Shown: piece after piece, positions 50,618 through 61,087 of the stretch
How positions within the stretch are numbered: the stretch's first letter is position 1
How the letters are laid out: every line of letters starts with the position of its first letter
NCBI GenBank assembly: GCA_009731375.1
Contig: BJOX01000372.1
Location: 182,891 to 246,890 of the forward strand
Source: Paulinella micropora
Taxonomy: Eukaryota; Cercozoa; Imbricatea; Euglyphida
Direction of reading: 5' to 3'
DNA length: 64,000 bases
Translations under genes and position numbers: made by a program
The notes under the pieces: generated by a model
Databases searched by the model: none
Told to the model about the DNA's origin: nothing
Seen by the model: the letters and a program-made list of their open reading frames with translations, nothing else

Positions 50618-51510
50618 GCAAGTGCCCGGACAAAAGCCGAAAGGAGAAGGGCGAGGCAGCAAAAGGCTCAAAAGGGAAGAGTGATAGCGATGACTCCGAG
50701 GATGAGGAGCCGGGCGTAGCCTTAGCTCAGATGGTAAAGTTCCTAACTGGCAAGTCGAAAGACAAAGCCCTCATGGCTAAACCCGGGGGTGCTAACCTTC
50801 CCGAGCCGATCATACCACCGGAGGATGAGAACAGTCTTGAGATCTTGCTTGAGGATGATTCCGACATAGATAAGATGAATGAGGGGCAATGCCATGGCGT
50901 AGCGGAAGGAAAGCGCCGGTGCGTAGCCCGGTTGAAGGACCTTGAGTCTCCCTTCAACAGCCTTAGGATTAAGGCAGCCACTCTCATCGATAGCAACTAT
51001 TGCGTTGAGCATCAGTACCAGCGAGCCAAGCAAGAGAGAGAGAATGCCTTGCGCCGGTGGGCAGCCGACATAGCACGAAGGGATCATCTGGCTCTAATGT
51101 GCGAGATGGGAAAACGGGGGTTAGAAGCCCAAATCAAAAGTGGGAGTCATCCCCTAATGGTTGAGGCCATAGTGAGACACAAAGCCGCGAAGCGGGGTAT
51201 CCCGTGGAACCGGTCCCTCTTGCCCATCATCCACTATGCAAAGCCCCGTGAACCCGGACAGTTCACCGAATGGGTCATTAGCCGACAACCGGTAACATGG
51301 GAGGCGTCTGGTGTACCCTCATGGCGGAAGGTGTACCGCCAACATGAACCTCAGGCCGGTGCACAAGCGAAGCATATGTACTTCAGAGGTGGGGTATCCC
51401 CCTCGTGGGGGAGTTGTGCCCCTGCCCGTAGCATCGGTGCCTGTACGCGCTCAAGAGGTGAAGGGTACTCCCCTCCGTCCGGTAGCACCCAACACCCGTG
51501 GAGAGAGTAA
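50467..51510 (+). CDS. gag: Gag C-terminus and unassigned domain
   Basis: It holds the second copy of the duplicated knuckle (CFNCFEKGHIAGKC), then CRLCGGKHKLSKC, then an acidic/basic linker. From about residue 150 there is an unassigned domain (CVARLKDLESPFNSLRIKAA...HQYQRAKQERENALRRW) not typical of copia elements. The frame loses sense after about 51380. The continuation is in the frame ending at 51601 (RGGVVPLPVASVPVRAQEVK). Confidence 0.65.
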   Translation: MRQEVPVVRGQKSKKSEKGKGPKCFNCFEKGHIAGKCSKKCRLCGGKHKLSKCPDKSRKEKGEAAKGSKGKSDSDDSEDEEPGVALAQMVKFLTGKSKDKALMAKPGGANLPEPIIPPEDENSLEILLEDDSDIDKMNEGQCHGVAEGKRRCVARLKDLESPFNSLRIKAATLIDSNYCVEHQYQRAKQERENALRRWAADIARRDHLALMCEMGKRGLEAQIKSGSHPLMVEAIVRHKAAKRGIPWNRSLLPIIHYAKPREPGQFTEWVISRQPVTWEASGVPSWRKVYRQHEPQAGAQAKHMYFRGGVSPSWGSCAPARSIGACTRSRGEGYSPPSGSTQHPWRE

Positions 51511-51597
51511 GGGTAGACCTAACGGGGCGAGCGGCACGTCAGCGGTACCTGCCCCGAAGGTTCAAAGGCCGAGCCGGCTGAGGCTGGTAGTGGTATC

Positions 51598-52776
51598 ATG
51601 AGCCAAAACCTGAAATCTTTACTCAAAGCAAAAAGGGAAAAGGTACATGGGGTGAAGGCGAGGCCCGGCCCGGAGGACTACCAACCCGATGGTTTGGCGG
51701 ACGTGGAAGATGAGCCCCCGAAGATGCAGCCCGATGCCGATCCTTCCTCGGAATCCGACGGGGAAGGGGAGCGTGAAGGTGAAGAGTCCCCGGCTAGAGA
51801 TGGGGACGTGGGTAGAGCTCCGGTAAGGGTGCCGTCCCCCATAGGCCCCGACCCTAGTGTTGATGCAGACCCCGGTGGGGGGGATGCTACCGCCGGGACC
51901 GATAGCAATCCGGTGACTACGCCCTCCACCAGCCCAAGCAATAGGCGTAGGTCAGTGGGCGCTCGTGCGTTTGGCTTCCTTGAGACGGTCCGAGCCTCCG
52001 TGAGTGGGATGCCCTGGTTTGCGTCCCATGCTAAGACGGTACCCCCTGCAGACCGAAAGGTGACTTCTCTGTTACCCCCTACTACTAGTACCGGTCCGTC
52101 TACGGCCCCCTCAACCTTAGCTGAGCCTGATAGTCCTACCCGACTAGGTACCGGAGAGCGAGAGAGTCGACTCCGAGCCGTGGCAGAGCAGCAAGAGGAG
52201 ATGCGCCGGTTGCATCGTCCGGCGTTGAGCGGTGAGGAAGAGAAAGATGAACCTGACTTCCGGAACCGGTGGGGAGAGTGGACTAGGCTGTTGTACGACT
52301 GGGCGCAGGGGAGTGAGCATCCCATGAACAAGCCTAGGTGGCCGAGACATTGGGCCGTAGCAGGAGCAGCAGCAAATAGTGCCGCAGGGTTTCAACCTCG
52401 TACTAGGCCATTCAGAGTCCGAGAAAGGGTGGTAGGTAGCGTACTAGAGAATGAATACGCAAGTTTGCCGGAAGCCGAGGGAGAAGCTGACCCGGTGGAC
52501 GACCTAGTTCGTTTCATGACCGAACGCGGATGGATGGCTAAGGGGATCCGGCTAGCAGAACAAGCCCTCCTAGGACGGAGTGCGGAAAAAGACCCCATGT
52601 TCGATTCGGGAGCTACGTTGCACTTTGTGCCGGCCGGAGCTGAACAACGCCTGTTCAACATTCAGCGAGGGATGAAACGGGTAGATACGGTCAACGGGGA
52701 GACCACCGTGACTAAGAAGGGCTCACTAGACATGACGACCGTGAACGGAAAGGGGAAAAGAACAGGTTACATCTAG
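51598..52776 (+). CDS. pol: Copia protease region
   Basis: ATG at 51598 opens a 392-codon frame. About 270 residues of acidic, Pro/Ser-rich linker precede the aspartic protease motif FDSGATLHFVP (residue about 340), where DSG carries the catalytic aspartate. A frameshift near 52760 moves the rest of the protease (LHLGSVWVSPNIDETLVSGP) into the next frame. Confidence 0.75.
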   Translation: MSQNLKSLLKAKREKVHGVKARPGPEDYQPDGLADVEDEPPKMQPDADPSSESDGEGEREGEESPARDGDVGRAPVRVPSPIGPDPSVDADPGGGDATAGTDSNPVTTPSTSPSNRRRSVGARAFGFLETVRASVSGMPWFASHAKTVPPADRKVTSLLPPTTSTGPSTAPSTLAEPDSPTRLGTGERESRLRAVAEQQEEMRRLHRPALSGEEEKDEPDFRNRWGEWTRLLYDWAQGSEHPMNKPRWPRHWAVAGAAANSAAGFQPRTRPFRVRERVVGSVLENEYASLPEAEGEADPVDDLVRFMTERGWMAKGIRLAEQALLGRSAEKDPMFDSGATLHFVPAGAEQRLFNIQRGMKRVDTVNGETTVTKKGSLDMTTVNGKGKRTGYI

Positions 52777-52925
52777 GTAGTGTGTGGGTTAGCCCCAACA
52801 TAGATGAAACCTTAGTCTCCGGTCCTCAGTTAGCCAAGGATGGTTACAGTGTAGTCCTCCACAAGAAGGGAGAGGGATACATCACTAAGGCCCGGATACC
52901 GGACATTTCCCCAGAGCTGAAGGCC
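52777..52925 (+). CDS. pol: Protease C-terminus, cut by inversion
   Basis: The frame through 52782 reads VWVSPNIDETLVSGPQLAKD then GYSVVLHKKGEGYITKARIP. This is the protease end and the start of the gag-pre-integrase region. Coding sense on the + strand stops at about 52925, where antisense RT sequence begins. Confidence 0.55.
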
Positions 52926-53563
52926 GGGAAGCTAATGCCTTTAGATCGGGTACCATTAAGGTACCGTACGATCTGTTCGGGTTGCTGATAATTGAACAAC
53001 TCAGGCTTGGAGGCATCGGTGGCCACTTCCCCTAATGGGCCCAAAACCTCGTGCCGAGTGATGCGTGTCCATAAGAGGACACCTACGATGTGCTGCGGCG
53101 AGAACTGCTCTAGCACTGATTGCTTCCCGGCTCGTACCCCCGGCATCAACCACGGCGAATCGGCTGTAGCTAAACCGGTGCACTGGAGCTTCTCAACTGC
53201 CTCTTTGATGAAATCTTCCCGGGAGATCTTAATCGTACGGCCTAGTCGACAGTCTTCCTTGTCTTCTATGTTCAGGCCTACCACCCCGGTCGGAGCCTTT
53301 TGCTTAAAGACCCTAAAGACCTTCTTACCGGCGGCTAAGAACTCTGCTTCCACCTCCTTGCTACTGAACGCTCCCATTATGTCGTCGACGTGTACGAAAG
53401 CAAAGTCAGGCTTACCTTTACCGGGTAGCCAACGCCAAAAGAAGCAAGGAAAAGCGACATGAGCCTTAAAGCCTAAACTTTCTAAAAACGGGACTAGCTT
53501 GTACCGCCACCATTTGCGGCCCGCGTCCGGTCTGCCAGAGGGGTTTAAGCATTTCCCACACAT
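52925..53563 (-). CDS. pol: Copia reverse transcriptase, C-terminal part (inverted)
   Basis: Read from 53563 downward: AGRKWWRYKLVPFLESLGFK, the catalytic FVHVDDIMGAF (the copia equivalent of YVDD), GRTIKISREDFIKEAVEKL, and PEQIVRYLNGTRSKGIS, the usual RT-to-RNase H border. Below 52925 this frame is merely antisense to the protease end. It joins the N-terminal RT frame (53466-55433) through a frameshift near 53535. Confidence 0.75.
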
Positions 53564-55433
53564 ACCCCGGCTCTTCTAAACCAAACGGGGGTACGATGTA
53601 ACTGGGGCGATACCCCTGCTCAGCTGCAGACGCCTCTGTGTATGCGGTGCCAACGTCCCACTTTGACAAGACTAAGCCAAAGAACACTGTTAGGGCGAAA
53701 AGCATCAAGATGGTAAGGGCACACGGGGTTGGGAAGTCCCGTTTCCCAAAATGCCATCCCTGTATCATGGAAAACCCCTTGGCCGTCCATCGGCTTTTGA
53801 ACTTCAGGATCTCTCCCCCTGCCTCTTTGGTGGCATCAACGAACCGCCCTTCACAAATGTCTTTCTTGTCTACTAAGTCGGCTCGGACTCTCCGGAAGCA
53901 ACCTTTCTCCCAGAGCGTAGCCATCTCCTCGGCTCGGGCGTCGTCCCAGTACCCTAGCTCATCAGCTTGCTTCTCACTCACCGGCCTAGTGAACGTGGCG
54001 GCATGTGCGGTCTCCGGACCGTCAGCAAGGTACTTGACGATCTCCGAGTCCAACATACGGTCTGGGGAGTCGTCATCCTCAAACTTTACCCAATGGGCTG
54101 GTCCGTTCTTCTTCTGCTTCTTAACCCATATGGGTTCACTCACGTCTTGCACCTGACCTCGTCGAACCTTGTCCCGAAAACCCACCCCATAGGTCTTCTT
54201 GGCCCAAGCCCAGCCCCACTGAGTGGCTGGGGTCTCCACCCACCTTCCCTTCAACTCCCCTATTGTTTCCGGGTCGGGCTCGGGAGCCTCTTTCTCGGCT
54301 TTCACGGCTTCCTGTTCAGAGGTCGCTTCCTCCACTTCGCCGTCGGAATCAGAGCTGTCAAGCTCCCCCTGATCCGGGGTCTTCTTGCCTCCCCCGGGGT
54401 CGGTCCCTCCCACCCTGGGCTTTGGGACAAACAGCTGCTCAAGGTCGGCGTCTTCCACTAACGGGTCTCCCTTGAACGGTTCCAAGCTCAGTCCCTTCTT
54501 CTCCCAGAGGGGTTGCAACAGGGGCCAGGCCGGCTGATTGTCGTCAAAGTTCTTGACGTTTCGCCATGGGAACACCCTACCTTCACACAGGATCAGGTGT
54601 GCGGAGTACTCCAAACTCAGCCCTAACCAGGCGGCCATGTGCGTCCGGCTCTCGTCGTGTCCTAACCTGCCCTCGATGACCATGTGGCATAGACACCCAA
54701 AAGGATGAAGGTAAGCTATCCAATTTACCTTCCTTTCACGGGGCATCAGCTCAAACATCCGGACCTCACCACCGGATCGTTTCGGGGAAAGGTTGTGTAA
54801 GAGGATAGCGTGTTGCCACGCGTATCCCAAGAGCTCATAGGGTAGCTGAGCCCTAACCAGGTTATGACGCGCTTTGCGCCAAAAGTCACGTTGGGACACT
54901 TCGGCATAGGCGTTCTTGTTGTGTTCATTGAGGGTGTTGATCCTCTTCCTCACTCCCTTGTCCCGGACTAGCTCCTTGAAGTCAGCTGAGATATGCTCAC
55001 CGTCTACCCGGACTTCCTTCACCTTCTTGCCGCTTTGCGTCTCAATGAAGTTTATGCATTCCCGCATGAAGCGCACTTGTGGTGCCGCGGTGCCATCCTT
55101 TAGAAGGAGGCCAAACGCATACCCGGTGTTAGCCTCAATTCCCACCATGCCGTACCAAAACCCACCATAGAGGGGTTTGCGTAGGCACCCGGACTTGTCG
55201 AACGCCACAGCTTCGAACTTCCCTACCTGTGTCAACTGGTTGCTTGCCGGGTGGTTCACTTTCCCCCCTTTGGCGGCCGGGCACTCCTTGCACTCTTTTA
55301 CCGCTTGCTCATGGGTTTTGTCACCCACTATCTTGATTCCGTACGCTTCACTGATGAGGCATTGCATGCCGCTTCCGGGCCCTCCGAACTTCTGGTGAAG
55401 TTGTTCACTAGTCAACTCCGTGACCTTAGCCAT
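53466..55433 (-). CDS. pol: Copia integrase and RT N-terminus (inverted)
   Basis: It starts MAKVTELTSEQLHQKFGG, with the zinc-finger H and the pair CKEC. The integrase core has D in KFEAVAFDKSGCL, D in VRVDGEHISAD and E in NAYAEVSQRDFW. An acidic linker follows (residues about 340-400), then RT with KSRWTAKGFSMIQGWHFGKR and LSKWDVGTAYTEA (motif A). The order INT-RT is copia-type. The strand is opposite to gag, protease and RNase H. Confidence 0.85.
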   Translation of the reverse strand: MAKVTELTSEQLHQKFGGPGSGMQCLISEAYGIKIVGDKTHEQAVKECKECPAAKGGKVNHPASNQLTQVGKFEAVAFDKSGCLRKPLYGGFWYGMVGIEANTGYAFGLLLKDGTAAPQVRFMRECINFIETQSGKKVKEVRVDGEHISADFKELVRDKGVRKRINTLNEHNKNAYAEVSQRDFWRKARHNLVRAQLPYELLGYAWQHAILLHNLSPKRSGGEVRMFELMPRERKVNWIAYLHPFGCLCHMVIEGRLGHDESRTHMAAWLGLSLEYSAHLILCEGRVFPWRNVKNFDDNQPAWPLLQPLWEKKGLSLEPFKGDPLVEDADLEQLFVPKPRVGGTDPGGGKKTPDQGELDSSDSDGEVEEATSEQEAVKAEKEAPEPDPETIGELKGRWVETPATQWGWAWAKKTYGVGFRDKVRRGQVQDVSEPIWVKKQKKNGPAHWVKFEDDDSPDRMLDSEIVKYLADGPETAHAATFTRPVSEKQADELGYWDDARAEEMATLWEKGCFRRVRADLVDKKDICEGRFVDATKEAGGEILKFKSRWTAKGFSMIQGWHFGKRDFPTPCALTILMLFALTVFFGLVLSKWDVGTAYTEASAAEQGYRPSYIVPPFGLEEPGYVWEMLKPLWQTGRGPQMVAVQASPVFRKFRL

Positions 55434-55565
55434 CTCCTTTCCAAAGAAAGCTCTAGCCTCAATCTTATCTGCCGCCAGCTAATCTTATCTGCCGCCAGCT
55501 CTTGGTTTGTGGACGTCACAAAACGCCACACCTTGTCCTTGTCGTCTAGGTAAATGACCCACCAA
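55412..55565 (-). CDS. pol: Pre-integrase segment broken by 20-bp duplication
   Basis: It reads VIYLDDKDKVWRFVTSTNQE then LAADKI. At that point the 20-bp sequence AATCTTATCTGCCGCCAGCT (+ strand, 55460-55499) is present twice, shifting the frame. Skipping one copy would lead straight into the integrase frame (EARAFFGKEMAKV). The inverted block ends at about 55565. Confidence 0.6.
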
Positions 55566-55571
55566 GGCGAA

Positions 55572-56215
55572 CGGCACCCGCTTGATGTCCTGGGCGGACT
55601 CAAGTTGGAAGGGTACAGCCGAAGATCGCCGTGCCCGCCTAGCGGGGTTTCATTTCTTTCTTGATGGCTCGGTGCTACCATTCTGCCTTAAGCGGAACGT
55701 CCCTGCCCAGTAATGCGACCCTGAGAGCGCGAGTGGAGGCAAAGGCGAGCGCGACACACGACGAGCTGGTGGCGACCGCGACCGGGTGCGGGGAGCTGGA
55801 GAAGGTGGCGGATGGCAAGCGTCTGGTGCCGGCCGCGCCGGAGGCGTCCTCCTGCGAGGCGGAAGTCTACGCGATGGTGGAGGCATACCACAACCAGGAT
55901 AAAATATCTAACTTTGTGCAGGGCATCGCTCAGGCTGGGGGACGGGTCGCAGACGCGCTGGGGCCGTACGGGTGGGGGCAGCCCCCCATCCTGTACGGCG
56001 ACAACCAAGGCGCCCTGGACCTCGCAGATACAAATGTGTTTTCTAGGAAGCTCGGGCACGTGGATCTGCGCTGCGCCATCGTCAACCAGAAGGTGGACGC
56101 GGGTCTAGTCGTCAACGAGAAGGTGGCGTCAGCGGATAATATGGCTGACGTCAACACCAAGCCGTCGCGTGGGGAGCCCTACCTCCGACTGGTGCGGCCC
56201 GTGGCAAGCGACTAG
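55572..56215 (+). CDS. pol: Copia RNase H and pol C-terminus
   Basis: Coding sense returns to the + strand with MSWADSSWKGTAEDRRARLA and GFHFFLDGSVLPF, matching the start of copia RNase H. After a shift near 55690 the frame reads SSCEAEVYAMVEAYHN (catalytic Glu), PPILYGDNQGALDLA (catalytic Asp) and KLGHVDLRCAIVNQKV, with NMADVNTKP at the end. Stop at 56215. Confidence 0.8.
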
Positions 56216-56649
56216 CTTCGTCTGTCTGCGGCGGGGTGGCGCGCGCGCGCGCGCGCGCCGTGGGACTTCCTTCAACGTTGGGACTTTCAACACGTGGACT
56301 CTGGATAGGGTAGAACTCTCAGCCGGATAGAGTAGAACATTAGATTGGTACCCGATTGCAAGGGGATAGATTTTAGTAATTAGGCGATTAGATTGCCGAA
56401 CTCCACAAGCTGTGGAGACGTAGCCTGAGGCTAGCGCCTCTGCTTGCATTGTTAGTCATGATATATATTATGCACGGTTGTGCTAATTGCGCGTTAGTTG
56501 TTAACAGTGTAGCTATATTGCCGAACTCCACAGGAGACGTAGGGTAGCTCACTTTGCGCTTGGCTTATTTACGTAATCTAGTTATTAGTTGCGCGTTGCA
56601 TTGTACCACCGGACACTGACTCGTAAGGGAGTCTAATTAAGGGGGAGCA
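56216..56649 (+). other. Copia 3' untranslated region and purine tract
   Basis: A (GC)n run at 56239-56259, two copies of ATTGCCGAACTCCACA (about 56390 and 56517), and the AAGGGGGAGC purine tract at 56639-56648 immediately before the 3' LTR. Confidence 0.7.
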
Positions 56650-56996
56650 TTGGACAATCAATTAGACACTTCCTCCTCAACTACGTCCGTATTGCTATTT
56701 GGTACGTTAGCCTTATTCGTTACGGTTAGTAGTATTATTAATTATCTATTCAGTCATTTATAATACCTTTTCTGGTACTGGTGGCACTAGCTTTTACAAT
56801 TACCATTATTGCCCATATCCGAGACCGTTTCGTGGGTCATTTTCTGGAGGTACATCTTTTGTGTGACGTCGTCAGTTGGACTGGCGGGAATTGTTCAGTA
56901 TTGTTAGTTCTTTTACGTGGGAAGCAGTTGGCCGGTAGGAGGGGGACGCCCCGAGTTCCGGTCACAGTTTCCAGAAGTCGCGAGGGTTTCTCCCAA
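56650..56996 (+). repeat. Copia 3' LTR
   Basis: Direct repeat of the 5' LTR with a few substitutions and single-base indels. The purine tract on its left fits priming of second-strand synthesis. Confidence 0.85.
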
Positions 56997-57449
56997 CGAG
57001 TGGTGCCAACACCTAGTTTCTTGGAGAGGACGAGGTAGTTGTAGCAGTTAAACAATTAGGCAACTGGCCCGAGGGACACAGCAACTCTCTGAAGGGTTGA
57101 GAGCCCAGGACAGAGGAAAGCAGGCAGGTGTAGTCAGTAGGTTATTTTATTCAGAGACAAGCGATTTTGAGAAGTTGCACCTGCTCATAATGAAAAGGGA
57201 TTACGTAGATGATTTCATCGGCTGCGGAAGGAAGCCCGCGCAAAGTACTAAAGGGCAAGGTCAAAGCACAAAACATAATCAGCAAGGCGAATACCAAACA
57301 AAGCAGGAAAAAAGAAAAGTGGTTTTATGTGGAACTCAGACGAAGAAAGGTCACAAGGGGTAGATCAGGGAACACTTGCAAAACGAAGTAGATTGCCTAG
57401 CAGAGTAGCGGTGGATTTTGAAACTGAATTGCAATCGAATGCAACACCC

Positions 57450-57482
<33 letters not shown>

Positions 57483-57540
57483 AAAGTAATAAAAGTCTGC
57501 TTTCCATTTGTGACTATTTAGCGGTCAGCCGGCTTTCAAG
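56997..57540. other. Flank with (CAA)n, no convincing gene
   Basis: A Lys/Gln-rich frame at 57097-57363 and a CAA run at 57451-57483 are present. Neither has splice context or recognisable homology. Confidence 0.4.
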
Positions 57541-57940
57541 GCTAGCCTTGAAAAATAGCGTAATGCTAGCCTTGAAAAAATCCTAATGCTAGCATTGAAA
57601 AAATCCCAATGCTAGCATTGAAGAAAAATCCCATGCCAGCATTGAAAAAAATTTCAATGCTAGCATTGAAAAAAAATTCAATGCTGAAAAAAATTTCAAT
57701 GCTACGAAAAAACTCCCAACGCTAGCATTTAAACCGGAACCGGTCTTGTATTTATTGAATAAAACAGGTCTCTGAGGCAATCGGTGTATATAGCTTCAGC
57801 ATTGCCAACATAAGTCGAGCATTGCTATGGCAATACTGAATTGATGAAATAGAAATGCTAGCATTGCCGTGCTGCCAGCATTTAAGTCATCAATCCTAGC
57901 ATTGAACTAGCGTTCACTGCTAGAATTGCTATTCAGTCAA
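57541..57940. repeat. AATGCTAGCATT palindrome array
   Basis: At least ten variants of AATGCTAGCATTGAAAAAAT recur at 18-30 bp spacing, densest at 57541-57730. The core AATGCTAGCATT is its own reverse complement. No coding content. Confidence 0.8.
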
Positions 57941-57984
57941 TGCTAGCTGCCCATGCTGCATTGAACCTTAACGGGGTCGTTGCG

Positions 57985-58014
57985 AGTAGTAGTAGTAGTA
58001 GTAGTAGTAGTAGC

Positions 58015-58081
<67 letters not shown>

Positions 58082-58126
58082 TAGTAGTGGTAGGTAGTAG
58101 TAGTAGTAATGGTAATAGTAGTTGTT

Positions 58127-58160
<34 letters not shown>

Positions 58161-58165
58161 AAGTA

Positions 58166-58196
<31 letters not shown>

Positions 58197-58274
58197 CAGC
58201 AGCAGCAGCGCCAGCAGCAGCAGCAGCGCTAGCAGTAGTAGTAGTAGCAGTAGTAGTAGCAGTAGTAGCAGTAC

Positions 58275-58306
<32 letters not shown>

Positions 58307-58313
58307 TAGTAGC

Positions 58314-58356
<43 letters not shown>

Positions 58357-58357
58357 A

Positions 58358-58394
<37 letters not shown>

Positions 58395-58395
58395 T

Positions 58396-58433
<38 letters not shown>

Positions 58434-58478
58434 CGTGGTAGTAGTAGTAGTAGTAGCAGTAGTAGTAGTAGTAGTTAA
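57985..58478. repeat. (AGT)n array, about 490 bp
   Basis: AGT trinucleotides with GGT, AGC and AAT interruptions. Poly-Ser and poly-Val frames are artefacts. It directly precedes the first LINE 5' module. Confidence 0.95.
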
Positions 58479-58487
58479 TTTTTCAGT

Positions 58488-58604
58488 ATTTTTAATAATT
58501 TGACAAGTAGGTCACCATCTAGCTAAATCAATAGCTCTTGAGCTAACGATTTGTATGGATGACCAGAGGTTAAACTTAATTTCATTAAATCGAAGGCCTA
58601 GGCC

Positions 58605-58651
<47 letters not shown>

Positions 58652-58677
58652 CAGTAGTAGTAGTAGTAGTAGTAGTG

Positions 58678-58713
<36 letters not shown>

Positions 58714-58735
58714 ATATATACATATACTATATATA
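58488..58735 (+). repeat. LINE 5' module copy 1 plus (AGT)n
   Basis: The module contains AAGTAGGTCACCATCTAG, CAATAGCTCTTGAGCTAACG, ATGGATGACCAGAGGTTAAA and the palindrome AGGCCTAGGCCT, followed by AGT repeats. Here nothing recognisable as LINE coding sequence follows. Confidence 0.75.
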
Positions 58736-58739
58736 AATA

Positions 58740-58999
58740 TAACATTTTCGTCATTTTATTTTACTTTATTTTTATTTTCTTATTTTTAATTTTTCTATTT
58801 TATTTCTATTTTTACCTTAATACTTTCAATATATTTTATTTTAATTTTTTATTTTTTTTAATAATCTAATTTTTTCATTATTCTTAATAATTTGAGAAGT
58901 AGGTCACCATCTAGTTAAATCAATAGCTCTCGAGCTAACGATTTGTATGGATGACCAGAGGTTAAATTTCTTAACTTCATTAAATCGAAGGCCTAGGCC

Positions 59000-59055
<56 letters not shown>
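58740..59055 (+). repeat. LINE 5' module copy 2 plus (AGT)n
   Basis: A T-rich leader of about 130 bp, then the same module ending AGGCCTAGGCCT and AGT repeats. It joins directly to the region between endonuclease and RT of a LINE ORF2, so ORF1 and the endonuclease are missing from this copy. Confidence 0.75.
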
Positions 59056-60771
59056 TAGATGATAAGGTTATCACCGACCCCAAAGGTATTGCCAATGCAC
59101 TCAACAGACACTACACGACGGTCGGCTCCAAGGTCAGTGCCCAAATCCCCCAAGAACATAAAGTCAGAGAAGAAGAAATAGACCTAACACAGAGACAACT
59201 GCCTCCCTTTACACTCAAACGCATTTTGCAGGATGATGTAGTCGAGACACTGAAAGCAATAAACAGAAACAAAGCAGAAGATATAAACAAAATAAAGCCA
59301 GCCATAATGCAAGACCTTACAAATACATTGCCCCGATATTAACCAAGCTCTTTAATAAAGCTATAGAACATAACCAATACCCGGATGCGCTAAAAAAAAC
59401 TAAAGTTATTGAAATATATAAAGCTGAAGATAGAACGCTGCCTGAGAACTACAGACCTATCTCGCTACTGCCGATTATCGCTAAGGTCTTTGATACTATA
59501 CTCAACAAGCAACTGATGGCCCACCTTACCAGGTACGACATCCTCTCCGAACTCAATATGCTTTCCGACCGCACTCGAACACAACAATCACCACACAAAC
59601 CATCTTAAATCACATCCAAAACCTCAAAGGCCCAGGACGGTATGTGCTTGCTCTGTTTATCGACCTATCGAAAGCTTATGACACCATCGATCATGAAACA
59701 CTCATCCATAAACTACGAAATAATATAAATGTTAGCGATAACACCACTACCTTTTTTAAATCATGCCTCACAAAACGATACCAAACCGTATTTACCCAAT
59801 ATGCTCATTCCTACCCACGCAAGATCACACATGGGATCCCGCAAGGTAGCACACTCTCAACAACGCTCTTCATTCTATACATCAACGATATTATACTCTC
59901 ACTAACACACGGGACAGTCTTTGCATACGCAGATGACACCACACTTATCATTGCTGCTAAGAATAAAGAACAACTCCAAGAATAAGCACAAACTGATACA
60001 ACTAACCTTGTCCGTTATTTCCACAGACATAACCTAGTACCCAACCCCACCAAAACCACCTACACTATCTTCCACAAGCATGAACAGAAGGTGCAGCTCG
60101 ACTTGACTATCGACGGCAAGAGGCTCCAACAAGAACGAAAGGTAAAAGTATTAGGTACAATCATCCAAAGCAACCTGTCCTTCCGTGAACATGTACAATC
60201 TATTATATTCCGCCTTCAACCATTCGTCCAAATGTTTCGCTATGTGAACAGCCTACTTCCCACTCACATCCTCCTCCAANNNNNNNNNNCCATATCCTCC
60301 TCCAACTCTACTATGCACATGTATACCTACTTATGTATGGTATCTCTATATGGGGATCTGATGAATACAACACCATTACACATCCACTTATTATCATCCA
60401 AAAACGCATAGTCCGTCTGATCTGCCTCAAATCACCTACCAAACCACTTTTTGCCAAACCACGCCTACTCAACATACTAAGATGTATAAATATAGCGCAT
60501 GCATGGATGCAGCTCCCTTATTTACCCAGCCTTCAAGGCTTTCCTACCCCTCCACTACAACAATATCCGACCAATACAGCTGTTCATAACTACAACACTA
60601 GGCGATCATCAAGGAAACACATGTAGTACAACGACTCAAAGACTGGTCAGTACAGCAGAGCCGCACAAGCACAAAGGGATAAGCTACCAGAACATCTGAG
60701 AGACATCTCTTACAAAGCTGAATTCAAAACTTAACTCAAGGCGTATCTCTTACAGCTGCAGCAATCATGAC
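59056..60771 (+). pseudogene. LINE ORF2 remnant (reverse transcriptase)
   Basis: Reading through several frames: ITDPKGIANALNRHYTTVGS (pre-RT), ENYRPISLLPIIAKVFDTIL, LALFIDLSKAYDTIDHETLI (motif A Asp), HGIPQGSTLSTTLFILYIND, FAYADDTTLIIAA (catalytic YADD), and a C-terminal region to about 60771 (LPEHLRDISYKAEFK). The motifs fit the CR1/L2/Jockey group. Frameshifts near 59320 and 59565, a TAA at 59983 and an N gap show it is dead. Confidence 0.8.
60280..60289. other. Assembly gap (10 N)
   Basis: The bases before the gap (ATCCTCCTCCAA) recur directly after it, so the gap may mark a small duplicated or misjoined end rather than missing sequence. Confidence 0.95.
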
Positions 60772-61087
60772 ACTGCCTACGGGCCTAAAGAGGGCGTTGG
60801 ACACCTCATCATCAGATGATACCTGAGTGTGGGACAAGTTCAGCGTTGATCACATCCTAAGCCGGAGTGTGGTTAGCCAAACCCCCTTGTCACCTCGTGT
60901 CTTCCAGCTTTTGTGAGCGCCACCGTTATATATACAACTGACTAGGATTATAATACCCTCAACGTATATATATACATATATATATATATATATGCATATA
61001 TATATATACAATATTATATTATATCTATACATACTTACCTCCACCTTTTATTATTATTACTATTATTATTATTATTATTATTATTAT
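60772..61087. other. LINE 3' end, AT and ATT repeats
   Basis: Non-coding 3' region of the LINE copy to about 60930, then AT-rich sequence (60965-61015) and an ATT repeat (61048-61086) that abuts the first SINE. Confidence 0.6.

Larger units (their letters stand above)
47401..56996 (+). mobile_element. Ty1/copia LTR retrotransposon with internal inversion
   Basis: The element is bounded by direct repeats of about 348 bp. The order is gag, protease, [integrase and reverse transcriptase on the - strand], RNase H. INT before RT defines the Pseudoviridae/copia order once the inverted 52.93-55.57 kb block is read on its own strand. A purine tract (AAGGGGGAGC) precedes the 3' LTR. Sequence after the 5' LTR (GGTTATCGAGCC) loosely resembles an initiator-Met primer site. 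Frameshifts, tandem duplications and the inversion make it non-autonomous. No clean target-site duplication was seen. Confidence 0.85.

Noticed and set aside
53638-55553. Plus-strand frames inside the inverted copia block
   Set aside because: They are antisense shadows of the integrase-RT frame, which has all the catalytic motifs on the minus strand.
57097-57363. Lys/Gln-rich frame after the copia element
   Set aside because: It is short, overlaps another frame of equal quality, has no homology I recognise, and leads into a CAA repeat.
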